A DNA stretch of 64,000 nucleotides, taken from the NCBI RefSeq assembly GCF_027941955.1, contig NZ_CP115960.1, positions 2,852,001-2,916,000 on the forward strand. The letters are read 5' to 3'. Both the position numbers and the translations under genes were made by a program. The notes beneath the pieces are model-generated. The model searched no databases. It was not told the DNA's origin and saw nothing but the letters and a program-made list of their open reading frames with translations. The DNA is from Sphingomonas sp. 7/4-4. GTDB lineage: Bacteria > Pseudomonadota > Alphaproteobacteria > Sphingomonadales > Sphingomonadaceae. Positions 1 to 10,603 of this stretch are shown piece by piece; the stretch's first letter is position 1; each line of letters starts with the position of its first letter.

Positions 1-305
1 AAGTCATGCGCCCGGCCCGCGCCGTCGACGATCGGCCCGGTATCGCGCAGCCAGATGTCGCCGAACGGTTCGATCACGATATGCGCACTGCCGCCGGCAT
101 AGCTGATCGCCGCAGCGGCCGCCTCTTCGTCGGCGGCGACGAGGATCACCTTCTCGCCGCGCCCGTCGGCATGGACCGCCCGGGCGAAGGCGGCGACTTC
201 CTTGCGCGCGGGCTCGAGGTCTTCGAGCCACAATTCGGGGTGGCTGGGAAAGCCGATCCAGACGGCGTCGTGCAAAGCCCATTCGGGCGGAGGCGGCTGA
301 GTCAT
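1..305 (-). CDS. aguA: agmatine deiminase, N-terminal part (runs off left edge)
   Basis: Read on the minus strand from ATG 305-303, the frame begins [20 protein letters not shown] and stays open to base 1. It contains the agmatine deiminase/peptidyl-arginine deiminase motif [11 protein letters not shown] near residue 85. Enzymes of this family hydrolyse agmatine to N-carbamoylputrescine plus ammonia in the cytoplasm, feeding putrescine synthesis. Only about 101 residues are present; the catalytic Cys region lies beyond the window. It starts 10 bp after the stop of the M28 peptidase on the same strand, so the two are probably co-transcribed. The family is clear; the substrate is inferred from the motif alone. 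Confidence 0.85.
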   Translation of the reverse strand, partial: MTQPPPPEWALHDAVWIGFPSHPELWLEDLEPARKEVAAFARAVHADGRGEKVILVAADEEAAAAAISYAGGSAHIVIEPFGDIWLRDTGPIVDGAGRAHD

Positions 306-315
306 GCGCGCGCTC

Positions 316-1944
<1,629 letters not shown>

Positions 1945-2471
1945 GGAGAACTCCTGGGATGGGATTGTCGCGAGTGTGGCAGCGCGCTGGAGCACCGGCA
2001 AGCATTGCAGCTGGCGCGGGCGGGCCCTCAAACATGCCGGTCGCTGACCGAACACGATCTGTCGATCGACTCGCATATGCTGATCACCCTCGCCGTGCCG
2101 CGTCCGATATTTATCGGCGCAAGCACGATCGATACGGGTGACGGCTGGGTCGATCCGAAAGGCAGCTTTCTCGCGGCCGCCGCGGCATCGCCGGCCTGGT
2201 CGTTGCTGGGACGGCGCGGGCTGTCGACCTCCGATTTTCCGTCAGTATTGACGGCAGTTATCGAAAGTAGGGTCGGTTTTCGACAGCATCATGGCGGCCA
2301 CAGCGCTCGCGACAACTGGCCCGTCTTCATCGACTTCGCGTCGAAGCATCTTTTCGGGCAAGAACATTGACTTGCAGTACCCCCGTCGCGCTGGTTCCGG
2401 GGGTCTGAATAATAAGACTTGCCCAAGTTCGTTTCATGAGTACATTATTGCTCATCGGGGGAGATGCAGGC
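1945..2471. other. intergenic region with a 16-bp palindrome
   Basis: No convincing gene; the open frames here read as compositional shadows. The stretch is less GC-rich toward the tail-collar genes. A perfect inverted repeat lies at 2239-2254 (CCGTCA, 4-base spacer GTAT, TGACGG), suitable for a dimeric regulator. Bases 2384-2408 contain a CCCCC/GGGGG pair that could form a weak hairpin. Both the peptidase promoter (leftward) and the tail-collar promoter (rightward) must lie here, but no confident -35/-10 pair was identified. Confidence 0.4.
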
Positions 2472-2976
2472 ATGTCTGAGCCGTTTCTATCGGAGCTGAG
2501 GCTTTTTCCTTTGCCTTCGCGCCAAAAGGCTGGGCGCTATGCAATGGCCAGCTGCTGCCGATCAATCAGAATCAAGCACTGTTCTCGCTGTTGGGCACCA
2601 CCTATGGCGGCAATGGCCAAACCAATTTCGCGCTTCCGGATATGCGTGGCCGCGTGCCGATGCATGTCGGCAGCGGGCACACGCTCGGCGAGCACGGCGG
2701 CGAACAGGCGCACACGCTCACGATCAACGAGCTGCCCACGCATACGCACGTATTGCAGGCGACCACGACGGTGGCGACCACCAACATCCCCAACAATACG
2801 ATGCTTCTGGGTTCCACCGCCCCGAACGACTTTTACACCGGACCGGCGGCGCTGACCCCCACCGCTCCGGGCTCGGTCGCCAGTGTCGGCGGGAGCCAGG
2901 CGCATCTCAACATGCAGCCGTTTCTGACCTTGTCCTGGTGCATCGCGCTCCAGGGCATCTTCCCTCGCAGAACTGA
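2472..2976 (+). CDS. phage tail collar domain protein 1 (frameshifted twice in this sequence)
   Basis: Begins MSEPFLSELRLF at ATG 2472. One T appears missing from the run at 2503-2507 and one C from 2962-2964. With both restored the protein is 168 residues: FAFAPKGWALCNGQLLPINQ, then a GTTYGGNGQTNFALPDMRGR core and an ending GIFPSQN. This is the tail-collar fold also used in microcystin-dependent MdpB-like proteins. It is first of three tandem paralogues, followed 12 bp later by the second. The identical layout of copy 3, which is intact, supports the reconstruction. No capsid, tail tube or lysis genes are nearby, so it is not evidence of a prophage. Function unknown; possibly an extracellular trimer or adhesin-like protein (inference). 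Confidence 0.8.
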
Positions 2977-2988
2977 GGAAACGAGCCG

Positions 2989-3491
2989 ATGGCACAACCT
3001 TATGTCGGTGAGATCCGGATGTTCGCGGGCAATTTCCCGCCCGCCGGCTGGATGTTCTGTGAAGGGGCGCTCCTGCCCATCTCCGAGAACGAGACGCTCT
3101 TCCAGCTGATCGGTACCACTTATGGCGGAGACGGTCAGTCGACCTTCGCACTGCCCGATCTGCGCGGCCGCGTTCCGCTGCACCAGGGTAACGGCTTTAT
3201 CCTCGCCGAAACCGGCGGAGCCGAGGAAATCACGCTTACCGTCAACCAGATTCCTCGCACACCCACACGTTGATGGCGTCCCTCAACGTGACGAGCTCGG
3301 CGACGCCGACCAACACCGTGATCGGCAAGTCCGGCTCGATCGACGCCTTCATCAACGCCCAGCCGACTGACCCGCTGAACGCGCTCTCGGTAACGTCGAT
3401 CGGCAACAATCAGCCGCACACCAACATGCAGCCCTATCTCTGCATCGACTTCATCATCTCGCTGTTCGGGATCTTCCCGAGCCCAACCTGA
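2989..3491 (+). CDS. phage tail collar domain protein 2 (one frameshift)
   Basis: ATG 2989 is preceded by GAGGAA. Residues 1-90 (MAQPYVGEIRMFAGNFPPAG, GTTYGGDGQSTFALPDLRGR) continue after one missing C near 3253-3254 into the expected HTHT-containing segment and a C-terminus ending FGIFPSPT. The restored length is 167 residues. It is a paralogue of its two neighbours with the same order of motifs: an aromatic N-terminal strand, the GGDG/ALPD collar core, an HTH(T/A) motif, and a hydrophobic end. Spacings of 12 bp on both sides indicate one operon. Function unknown. Confidence 0.8.
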
Positions 3492-3503
3492 GGAGCCCCT
3501 CCA

Positions 3504-4022
3504 GTGGCCGATCCGTTCGTCGCCGAAATCCGGGTCTTCCCGTTCAACTTCGCGCCCAGAGGATGGGCGTGGTGCGATGGCCAGTTATTGCCGCTGTCGC
3601 AGAATACCGCACTCTTCTCGCTGCTGGGCACAGTCTATGGCGGCGACGGCAAGAGTAATTTCGCGCTTCCCGATCTGCAGGGCTCGGTACCGTTTCATCC
3701 GGGACAGGGCCCCGGCCTCTCGCTCTACGATCTCGGTCAGGTGGGCGGCTCGGAAAGCGAGACCTTGCTCCAAACGGAGATTCCGTCGCACACGCACGCC
3801 CTTCGCGTCTCGACGAGCGACGATGCGGAGACGAATATACCGACCAACAATGCCCTCTCGCGGGCCAAATCGAACATTTACTCGAGCAACACCACCGTCA
3901 CGCCGATGGCGCCCGAGGCGCTCGCTCTCGCCGGCGGCGGCCTGCCGCACAACAACATGATGCCGTATCTGACCCTTTATTTCTGCATCGCACTTCAGGG
4001 CGTGTTTCCACCACGCCCCTGA
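3504..4022 (+). CDS. phage tail collar domain protein 3
   Basis: An intact 172-residue paralogue starting at GTG 3504, with GAGGAG upstream. Motifs run MADPFVAEIRVFPFNFAPRG, GTVYGGDGKSNFALPDLQG, SHTHALRV, then LTLYFCIALQGVFPPRP at the end. Its completeness is the template for repairing copies 1 and 2. Its stop overlaps the ATG of the GNAT gene (TGATG), indicating translational coupling. Tail-collar domain proteins outside phages are widespread but poorly characterised. The tandem trio suggests a hetero-oligomer or variants of one secreted structure (inference). Confidence 0.88.
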   Translation: MADPFVAEIRVFPFNFAPRGWAWCDGQLLPLSQNTALFSLLGTVYGGDGKSNFALPDLQGSVPFHPGQGPGLSLYDLGQVGGSESETLLQTEIPSHTHALRVSTSDDAETNIPTNNALSRAKSNIYSSNTTVTPMAPEALALAGGGLPHNNMMPYLTLYFCIALQGVFPPRP

Positions 4023-4534
4023 TGACGAGCGTGCCGTTGCCGTTGCGCGAGGCCGCTGCGCTCGACGTCGCGCTGCGCCCCATGTCGGATGCGGACCTGG
4101 CCTTTACCGCCGCACTCTATGCCTCGACGCGTGCAGAGGAGCTGGCGCCGGTGCCGTGGCCCGCCGAGGTCAAACAGGCATTCCTCGCGCAGCAGCACGC
4201 AGCGCAGCACGCCCATTACCGGCAACATTATCAAGGCATGCACGCGATGATCATCGAGCGCAGCAGCGCGGCGATAGGACGGCTCTATCTCTATGCCATG
4301 CCCGCCGAGATCCGGATCGTCGACATCTCCCTGATGCCCGAGGCGCGACGCCAGGGGATCGGCGCGGCGTTGCTGCGCGACGTGCTCGCTCAGGCCGCCT
4401 CCTTCGGCAGGAATGTCACGATCCATGTCGAGAAGAACAATCCCGCACGCACGCTCTATGAACGCCTGGGTTTCTCGATCACCGACGACGATCGGGGCGC
4501 GTATGACCTGTGGGAATGGCGCCCTGCGGCCTAG
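4022..4534 (+). CDS. GNAT family N-acetyltransferase
   Basis: 170 residues with the GNAT acetyl-CoA signature around EARRQGIGAALLRDVL (residues 100-115) and the terminal YERLGF motif. Such enzymes transfer an acetyl group from acetyl-CoA to an amine of a small molecule or protein. The start overlaps the stop of tail-collar protein 3, so it is translated with that operon, and a modification role towards the collar proteins is a reasonable guess but unproven. It converges with the DUF6916 gene, sharing four bases at the 3' ends. Confidence 0.85.
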   Translation: MTSVPLPLREAAALDVALRPMSDADLAFTAALYASTRAEELAPVPWPAEVKQAFLAQQHAAQHAHYRQHYQGMHAMIIERSSAAIGRLYLYAMPAEIRIVDISLMPEARRQGIGAALLRDVLAQAASFGRNVTIHVEKNNPARTLYERLGFSITDDDRGAYDLWEWRPAA

Positions 4535-4806
4535 TAGAAGATCGCTTCATACCGTGTGCCACCGGCGTCGCGGGCAATCGGCACGATGAAGATGTCGTGA
4601 TCTGTCCCCTCGCCGACGAAGCGATAGGTCGCCTGTGGCAGGATCGGATCGGCAGGCCCGACGAATTCGAGCCGGAATGCCCCACCCTCGCGCCCTGAAT
4701 CCGACAGGTCCTGGCCCTTGTCGAGCGTGAGCGGATAGGTCGCGTCGGTCGCGGATACTTCATAGACGGTGCCGGCCACGAAGTCGGAGAGCCGCGGGCC
4801 GCTCAT
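4531..4806 (-). CDS. DUF6916 family protein
   Basis: A 91-residue protein beginning MSGPRLSDFVAGTVYEVS and ending in IVPIARDAGGTRYEAIFY. The pattern (an N-terminal LSDF segment, a central F-R-L-E-F-V-G-P strand, a P-Q-A-T-Y-R-F turn, and a terminal IFIVPI...RYEAIF strand pair) matches my memory of DUF6916, a small beta-rich family often beside tail-collar genes. An in-frame ATG at 4860 would add 18 residues; 4806 was chosen because the family core begins there, but neither start has a strong Shine-Dalgarno. It converges with the collar/GNAT operon. Function unknown. Confidence 0.7.
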   Translation of the reverse strand: MSGPRLSDFVAGTVYEVSATDATYPLTLDKGQDLSDSGREGGAFRLEFVGPADPILPQATYRFVGEGTDHDIFIVPIARDAGGTRYEAIFY

Positions 4807-4960
4807 GCGATTTTCCCAATCGGCGAAGGAACGGCAATCGAAGCGAAACGCATGCGGCATCCTGACGAACGTGACCGGAGCCGAGTGTGGCAGTGCGATC
4901 ACACGGCGGCAAGCCCGAGCGGAAGGCCGGCCACCGAACCTGCCCGCATCTCCCAAAGAA

Positions 4961-4986
4961 AAGGGCAGCCCCGAAGGACCGCCCTT
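4961..4986 (-). terminator. rho-independent terminator of rpsD
   Basis: On the minus strand AAGGGC and GCCCTT pair around an imperfect GC-rich stem with a TTCG loop, followed by TTCTTT. It lies 25 bp after the rpsD stop. Confidence 0.8.
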
Positions 4987-5011
4987 GTTCGTTCCCGAGT
5001 GGGAAGCCGGG

Positions 5012-5626
5012 TCAGCGCGAGTAGAACTCGACGACCAGGTTCGGCTCCATGCGCACCGGATAGGGCACTTCGTCGAGCGTGGGCACGCGCGTGAAGGTGA
5101 TCTTCGACGCGCCTTCCGGAACGACATAATCGGGGATGTCGCGCTCGGAGAGGCTCTGCGCTTCCATCACCAGCGCCATTTCCTGCGCCTTGGACGAAAG
5201 CGACACGATCTGGCCCGGCTTGATGCGGCGCGAACCGATGTTGCACTTCTCGCCGTCGACGCGGACATGGCCGTGGTTGACGAGCTGGCGCGCGGCGAAG
5301 ATCGTCGGCGCGAACTTGGCGCGATAGACGATCATGTCGAGGCGCATCTCGAGCAGGCCGATCAGATTCTGACCGGTGTCGCCCTTCATGCGCGACGCAT
5401 CTTCGTACGACTTCTTGAACTGCTTCTCGGTGATGTCGCCGTAATAGCCCTTGAGCTTCTGCTTGGCGCGCAGCTGGATGCCGAAGTCCGACATCTTGCC
5501 CTTGCGGCGCTGGCCGTGCTGGCCGGGGCCGTACTCGCGCTTGTTGACCGGGCTCTTCGGGCGACCCCAGATGTTCTCGCCCATCCGGCGGTCGAGCTTG
5601 TGCTTGGCGCTGGAGCGCTTCGACAT
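5012..5626 (-). CDS. rpsD: 30S ribosomal protein S4
   Basis: 204 residues starting [20 protein letters not shown] after AAAGGA. S4 is a primary 16S rRNA binder that nucleates small-subunit body assembly. The S4 N-domain and the RNA-binding S4 domain ([20 protein letters not shown] onward) are complete, and the length is normal. It stands alone with its own terminator, as is usual for alphaproteobacteria where rpsD is outside the main ribosomal operon. Confidence 0.98.
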   Translation of the reverse strand: MSKRSSAKHKLDRRMGENIWGRPKSPVNKREYGPGQHGQRRKGKMSDFGIQLRAKQKLKGYYGDITEKQFKKSYEDASRMKGDTGQNLIGLLEMRLDMIVYRAKFAPTIFAARQLVNHGHVRVDGEKCNIGSRRIKPGQIVSLSSKAQEMALVMEAQSLSERDIPDYVVPEGASKITFTRVPTLDEVPYPVRMEPNLVVEFYSR

Positions 5627-5837
5627 ATCTAATCCTTTGCAATCACAGAACAACGTAATCCGCTCTCCCTGTCGGGAATGCGGGGTTAGTCCCGGTATCC
5701 GCCTGCTGGTTCCTTGTGGGGAGGGCAGGGCCACCGCTTCACCGGGGTGCGGGGCCATTGCGAATGGCGCGCGGTTAGCCGCCATGCGTCGGCGAGTCAA
5801 GCTGGACAGGCGCGCGGGCACCCGCCAAGGGGCTGCC

Positions 5838-6140
5838 ATGCAAGACATTCTCGATCCCGAAGCCTGCACGACGATGGCCGAGGTCCGGGCCGGCGTCGAC
5901 GCGGTCGATCGCGCCCTGGTCGCCCTGCTCGCGCGCCGCTTCGGCTATATGGATGCCGCCGCCCGCATCAAGCCCGAACGCGGCCAGGTCCGCGACGAGG
6001 CGCGCAAGGCACAGGTCATCGCAAACGCGCGTGCCCATGCCGAAGCGGCGGGCATCCCGGAGACGTCCGTCGCGGAGATCTGGGAATTATTGATCGAGGC
6101 GTCGATTGCCTATGAGCTTGAGGCGTTCGACCGCCGCTGA
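5838..6140 (+). CDS. chorismate mutase, AroQ class
   Basis: A 100-residue all-helical chorismate mutase (chorismate to prephenate, phenylalanine/tyrosine pathway). The ATG at 5838 has AAGGGG upstream. The typical pattern is present: an [21 protein letters not shown] helix 1, then [13 protein letters not shown] with the basic active-site residues, and an [14 protein letters not shown] helix 3. The monofunctional short form, divergent from rpsD, is common in sphingomonads. The first ten residues precede the family core. Confidence 0.93.
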   Translation: MQDILDPEACTTMAEVRAGVDAVDRALVALLARRFGYMDAAARIKPERGQVRDEARKAQVIANARAHAEAAGIPETSVAEIWELLIEASIAYELEAFDRR

Positions 6141-6158
6141 AGCTGGCAAAACGCCGGC

Positions 6159-6365
6159 TCAGTGGAGGCGCGAATCGCGCTCGACCCGCTCCTGCTGCTC
6201 TTTCATCTCGCGCTCGGTGCGGCAGATGCGCTTGCGGGCGAGCCGCGAGTAAGAGGATTGCTCGACGACGCAAATCTTCTTCTCTTCGGCCGGTTTGGCG
6301 GCTTCCGGCGCAGGGGCATTCTGAAGCGCGGCGGCGAGGGTCAGCGCGAAAAAGCTCGTGAACAT
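6159..6365 (-). CDS. small secreted protein, hypothetical
   Basis: 68 residues: a signal peptide (MFTSFFALTLAAALQNAPAP), an Ala/Glu linker, then KKICVVEQSSYSRLARKRIC with two cysteines, and a charged C-terminal helix. Short periplasmic proteins with this two-cysteine pattern recur in sphingomonads. No function is known. It is convergent with chorismate mutase. Confidence 0.65.
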   Translation of the reverse strand: MFTSFFALTLAAALQNAPAPEAAKPAEEKKICVVEQSSYSRLARKRICRTEREMKEQQERVERDSRLH

Positions 6366-6448
6366 TCAATAACTCTCCGGAAGCACCTCAGAATCGGCGC
6401 ATGCACCACTTCTAGACGCGCAGACGCGCTTCTGCAAAGCTGGAGAGT

Positions 6449-7167
6449 TCATCGGTCGCGATACAGCTTTCGCCCGGCGAGCGCCGACAGCACGCCCCGC
6501 ATCGTGCGGACTTCCTGCGACGTCCAGCCCGGCTTGGTCAGCAGCGTGCGAAGCGTCCGTCGTGTGGTGGGCGCGCGCGCGGGCGGGAAATAATAGCCCG
6601 ATCCCTCGAGCATGGCCTCGAGCTGGCTGATCATCCCTTCCAGCTCGTCCTGCGGCGCCGGCGGATCGAGATCGGTGGCCGGCGGGCTGGCGAGATTTGC
6701 TCCTTCGACCATTCGTACGCGATGAGGATCACCGCCTGGGCGAGGTTCAACGAACCGAATTCGGGATTGATCGGCACGGTGATGATCGTCCGGGCGAGCG
6801 CGACATCGTCGGTCTCGAGGCCGGAGCGCTCAGGTCCGAACAGAATCGCCGAACGCTCTGGAGCGGAACGGATCTCGCTGGCGGCAAGCTCGGGCGTGAC
6901 CACCGGCTTGGTGACGCCGCGCTTGCGCACCGTGGTGGCATAGACCTGTCCGCAATCGGCCACCGCATCGGCGACGCTGCCGAACACCTGCGCCTTTTCC
7001 AGGACGATGTCGGCACCGCTGGCCGCCGGTCCGGCCGACGGATTGGGCCAGCCATCCCGCGGGGCCACGAGGCGCATCTCGGTCAGCCCGAAATTGAGCA
7101 TCGCGCGTGCCGCTTTGCCGATATTCTCGCCCAATTGCGGACGCACGAGAACGATGACGGGGTTCAC
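6449..7167 (-). CDS. trmJ: TrmJ/TrmH-type SPOUT RNA 2'-O-methyltransferase (one frameshift)
   Basis: Probable GTG start at 7165-7167 overlaps the nrdR stop. The N-terminal half ([50 protein letters not shown]) carries the SPOUT knot motifs that bind S-adenosylmethionine. A base is missing near 6703; after repair it continues into the C-terminal helical extension ([18 protein letters not shown]) typical of TrmJ, giving 239 residues. TrmJ methylates the 2'-O of nucleotide 32 in tRNAs. It is the last gene of rpiB-glyA-nrdR-trmJ. The exact RNA target is inferred from family resemblance. Confidence 0.85.
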
Positions 7168-7624
7168 CCTTCCCCGCCTCGCTGACATTGCCGGCGAATT
7201 CCTCGAAATCCTTCGCCTCGCGGAAGTCCTTATAGACGCTGGCAAAGCGGATATAAGCGACTGAATCCAGGCCCTTCAGACCGTCCATCACCATCTCGCC
7301 GATCCGCTGCGAGGGGATTTCGCTGTCGCCCAGCGTCTCGAGCTGGCGCTGGATGCCCGATACGAGCCGCTCGATCTGTGCCGAAGTGACCGGACGCTTG
7401 CGCGCGGCGAGCGTCACCGAACGGATGAGCTTGTCGCGCTCGAACGGCTCGCGGCGGTCTTGGTTCTTCATCACGGTCAGGTCGCGAAGCTGAATCCGCT
7501 CGAACGTCGTGAAGCGCGCGGCGCATGCCTCGCACTGCCGCCGCCGCCGGATCGCCGCCCCGTCTTCGGTGGGGCGGCTGTCCTTCACCTGGCTGTCTTC
7601 ATTTCCGCAGAACGGGCAGCGCAA
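7164..7624 (-). CDS. nrdR: transcriptional repressor NrdR (one frameshift at the C-terminus)
   Basis: Starts [18 protein letters not shown] directly after the glyA stop. It contains the four-cysteine zinc ribbon (CPFC, CEAC) and the ATP-cone domain. NrdR senses (d)ATP and represses ribonucleotide reductase genes at NrdR boxes. As written, the frame runs past the normal end. Adding one base at the C run 7167-7169 places a stop after SEAGKG, giving 153 residues, the family's usual size, and lets trmJ start on the overlapping GTG. Confidence 0.93.
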
Positions 7625-8935
7625 TTACAGCTCCGGATAGATGGGGAAGCGTTCGCACAGCGCACGGACACGCTCGCGAACGTTCGCTTCGATCTGCGCG
7701 TCGCCCTGTTCGCCATTCTTGCGCAGCCCTTCGAGCACGTCGGCGACCATGTTGCCGATCTCGCGGAACTCGGCGGGGCCGAAGCCGCGCGTCGTGCCGG
7801 CGGGCGAGCCGACCCGGATGCCGCTGGTCTTCACCGGCGGCAGCGGATCGTTGGGTATGCCGTTCTTGTTGCAGGTGATCGCGGCGCGTTCGAGTGCCTC
7901 GTCGGCATCCTTGCCGGTGACGCCCAGCGGCGTGAGGTCGACCAATGCGAGATGCGTGTCGGTGCCGCCCGAGACGAGGTTGGCGCCGCGCTCGTTGAGC
8001 GTCGCCGCGAGCACCTTGGCGTTCTCGACGATTGCCGCGGCATAGCTCTTGAAGTCGGGGCGCAGCGCCTCGCCGAACGCAACGGCCTTGGCGGCGATCA
8101 CGTGCATCAGCGGGCCGCCCTGCAAGCCGGGGAACACTGCCGAATTGATTTTCTTGGCGATCGCTTCGTCATTGGTGAACACCGCGCCGCCACGCGGGCC
8201 GCGCAGCGTCTTGTGCGTGGTGGTCGTGACGACATGCGCATGGCCGAACGGCGTCGGGTGCACGCCGCCGGCCACCAGGCCCGCGAAGTGCGCCATGTCG
8301 ACCATGAAGATCGCGCCCACTTCATCGGCGATCGCGCGGAATTTGGCGAAGTCGATGATCCGCGGATAGGCCGAGCCGCCCGCGATGATCAGCTTGGGCT
8401 TGTGCTCTTTGGCCTTCGCCTCGACCTCGTCGAAGTCGATCAGGTGCGTGGTCGGATCGACCCCGTACTGGATCGCGTTGAACCACTTGCCGCTCATCGC
8501 CGCACGCGCACCGTGGGTGAGGTGCCCGCCCGAATCGAGGCTGAGCCCCATGATCGTGTCACCCGGCTTGGTCAGCGCCAGCATCACCGCGCCGTTCGCC
8601 TGTGCCCCCGAATGCGGCTGGACGTTGGCGAACTCGCAGCCGAACAATTGCTTCGCCCGATCGATCGCCAGCTGCTCGACTTCGTCCGAAGGGTGGCAGC
8701 CCTGATAGTAACGCTTGCCGGGATAGCCCTCGGCGTACTTGTTGGTGAACACCGATCCCTGCGCCTCGAGCACCGCCTTGGAGACGATGTTCTCGGATGC
8801 GATCAGCTCGATCTGGTGCTGCTCGCGGTCGAGCTCGTGGCGGACGCCGGCGAAGACCGCGGGATCGACTTCGGAGAGGCTCTTGGTGAAGAAGCCGTCG
8901 GGCTGCAGCCCTGCCATCTGGGGGTTGGTGCTCAT
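7625..8935 (-). CDS. glyA: serine hydroxymethyltransferase
   Basis: 436 residues. A PLP enzyme converting serine plus tetrahydrofolate to glycine plus 5,10-methylene-THF, the main one-carbon source. The PLP lysine lies in [14 protein letters not shown], with conserved IASENIVS and [13 protein letters not shown] segments near the N-terminus. The start overlaps the rpiB stop (ATGA) and the stop abuts nrdR, so the four genes form one transcription unit. Confidence 0.98.
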   Translation of the reverse strand: MSTNPQMAGLQPDGFFTKSLSEVDPAVFAGVRHELDREQHQIELIASENIVSKAVLEAQGSVFTNKYAEGYPGKRYYQGCHPSDEVEQLAIDRAKQLFGCEFANVQPHSGAQANGAVMLALTKPGDTIMGLSLDSGGHLTHGARAAMSGKWFNAIQYGVDPTTHLIDFDEVEAKAKEHKPKLIIAGGSAYPRIIDFAKFRAIADEVGAIFMVDMAHFAGLVAGGVHPTPFGHAHVVTTTTHKTLRGPRGGAVFTNDEAIAKKINSAVFPGLQGGPLMHVIAAKAVAFGEALRPDFKSYAAAIVENAKVLAATLNERGANLVSGGTDTHLALVDLTPLGVTGKDADEALERAAITCNKNGIPNDPLPPVKTSGIRVGSPAGTTRGFGPAEFREIGNMVADVLEGLRKNGEQGDAQIEANVRERVRALCERFPIYPEL

Positions 8936-9384
8936 ACGGGGCTCCTTTCAGGATGGCTGAGTTTGTCGACTCGACGCTGGTGGCGATCGCCGAGGAATTC
9001 GGATTCGAGGAAGGCGGTGACGCAGGCCTTCGCCATTTCGAGGCCGATCAGCCGGGCGCCCAGGGCCACGACATTGGCGTCGTTATGCTGGCGCGCAAGA
9101 CTCGCCGAGAGCGGCTCGGAGACCAAGGCGCAACGCGCGGCGGGATTGCGATTGACGGCGATCGAGATGCCGATCCCCGATCCGCACAGCGCCACCCCGA
9201 CCTCGGCTTCGCCCTGCTCGATCGCACGGGCGAGCGCATAGCCATAATCGGGATAATCGACGCTGTCGGCATTGGCGGGGCCGAGATCGAGCAGTTCGTG
9301 GCCCTCGCCACGCAACCATTCGGCGAGTTCCGATTTCATGACGAAGGCGGCATGATCCGAGGCGATGGCGATACGGCGCGGCAT
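8932..9384 (-). CDS. rpiB: ribose-5-phosphate isomerase B
   Basis: 150 residues of the RpiB/LacAB fold, starting [20 protein letters not shown]. It interconverts ribose-5-phosphate and ribulose-5-phosphate. The conserved DHA near residue 10 and [13 protein letters not shown] phosphate-binding segment are present. First gene of the rpiB-glyA-nrdR-trmJ unit. Confidence 0.96.
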   Translation of the reverse strand: MPRRIAIASDHAAFVMKSELAEWLRGEGHELLDLGPANADSVDYPDYGYALARAIEQGEAEVGVALCGSGIGISIAVNRNPAARCALVSEPLSASLARQHNDANVVALGARLIGLEMAKACVTAFLESEFLGDRHQRRVDKLSHPERSPV

Positions 9385-9447
9385 GCGGCGCTCCCTACGC
9401 CCTCGGGCCTGTGCTGGCTAGACCGAGACAACCTTTGGGAGACCGAA

Positions 9448-9717
9448 ATGCGTAAATCAATTCTGGCTTGGACGCCCGCGCTCGCTTTTGGCCTGGCCCT
9501 GGGCGCATGCTCGCCAAGCGCACAGGACAATCTGACCAGCGCCGTCGATCAGACCGGCGACAGCCTGGAGAACGCCGCCGACAAGACCGGCGACATGATC
9601 GAGAATGGTGCCGATCGCGCCGGCCGGGCCATCGAGAACACGGCGGACGATGTCGGCGACACGGTCGCACAGGGCGCCCGCGACACCGGCAACGCGATCG
9701 ACAATACGACTCGCTAG
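9448..9717 (+). CDS. small repeat-rich lipoprotein
   Basis: 89 residues. The ATG follows GGGAG. The signal peptide ends in a lipobox (LALGAC, Cys 21). The mature part is built of about six degenerate 10-12 residue repeats of the form D-T/R-G-x-x-I-E-N-x-A-D, predicted to be amphipathic helix. It resembles entericidin-like and CsbD-like small envelope or stress proteins, but I cannot assign a family. It is convergent with the LytTR gene, overlapping four bases. Confidence 0.75.
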   Translation: MRKSILAWTPALAFGLALGACSPSAQDNLTSAVDQTGDSLENAADKTGDMIENGADRAGRAIENTADDVGDTVAQGARDTGNAIDNTTR

Positions 9718-10555
9718 TCTCCCGCGCGCGGCGGCGGGCGGAGCCATTGCCGCCGCCGTGCTTCCGCCGCGTAGGTGGCGCTGACCGATATCGCCGCTCC
9801 GCCGGCGAGCCGCAGCCGCCAGCGCCGGCCGTCGCGCTCGGCGCCTTCGACCGCATCGGCCGCGACCCAGGCGCCGCGATGCACCTGCGCGCCGTCGACT
9901 CCTCCAGCTCGGCGAGCGCGTCGCCGAAGCGGTAGTGGATGAGCGCGCTTTGTCCGTCGCGGCGCCGGACTCGGCAATAATGATCCTCGGCCTCCACCGC
10001 GGCGAGCGCCTCGGGCGCCACCCGCGCGCGGCCGAGCAAGCCATCGGCCGGAACCGCGGCGGGCTCGGCTTTCCGGCTCAGCACCACCCAGGCGACCAGC
10101 GACGCAACGACTATGATCAGCGCGGAGATCGCCAGCGCGCTCACCCAGGTCTCGAACGGGTTGAGCACGAACGGCGCGCCAACCGCACTGGCGCACAGCG
10201 CAATCTCGAGCGGAAGCGGCAAGTTCAACAGCGGCGCCCCGATCAGCGATGCTCGCGGCCAGTCGGCCGGCTTGCGGACGAGCCAGGCGAACCAGAGCTG
10301 CCACTTGAGCGCGCTCCAGCCCATCAGCAGCAGCCAGAAGCCGATGCGCGGCCCCAGCGACAGGTTTCCGGTGCCGAAGCCGCCGGTCACCACCATCAGT
10401 GCCGCCGCGCCGAAACACGCGATCCACAATATCGGAAAGCCGGGCGGGAAATCGCGCCATGCACGTTTCGCGAAGCCGCGAACGCGGTTCGCGAAACGCG
10501 GCTTGCCGGTCGCCGTGTCGCGGCGGCTTCGATGTGCGGTCCGGACTGCAGCCAT
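9714..10555 (-). CDS. membrane-anchored LytTR DNA-binding protein (one frameshift)
   Basis: After restoring one base near 9900-9904 the product is about 280 residues. Four hydrophobic segments in residues 35-165 are followed by a LytTR DNA-binding domain (VAAVEAEDHYCRV through the VHRGAWVA and RLAGGAAISVS segments). This is the common sphingomonad/caulobacter architecture of a transmembrane LytTR regulator. The start at MAAVRTAHR (ATG 10555) is uncertain because no Shine-Dalgarno is evident. An 11-bp inverted repeat at 10464-10498 lies inside its 5' part. It diverges from the secreted protein at 10604, a candidate target. Confidence 0.8.
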
Positions 10556-10603
10556 ATGCGCAGGCTGCCATGCGCCGGACGACACGACAATTGGAGATTC
10601 CAG

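Noticed and set aside
2472..4022. Prophage or tail cluster interpretation of the collar genes
   Set aside because: No capsid, portal, terminase, lysis or integrase gene anywhere in the window; the genes sit among chromosomal housekeeping genes.
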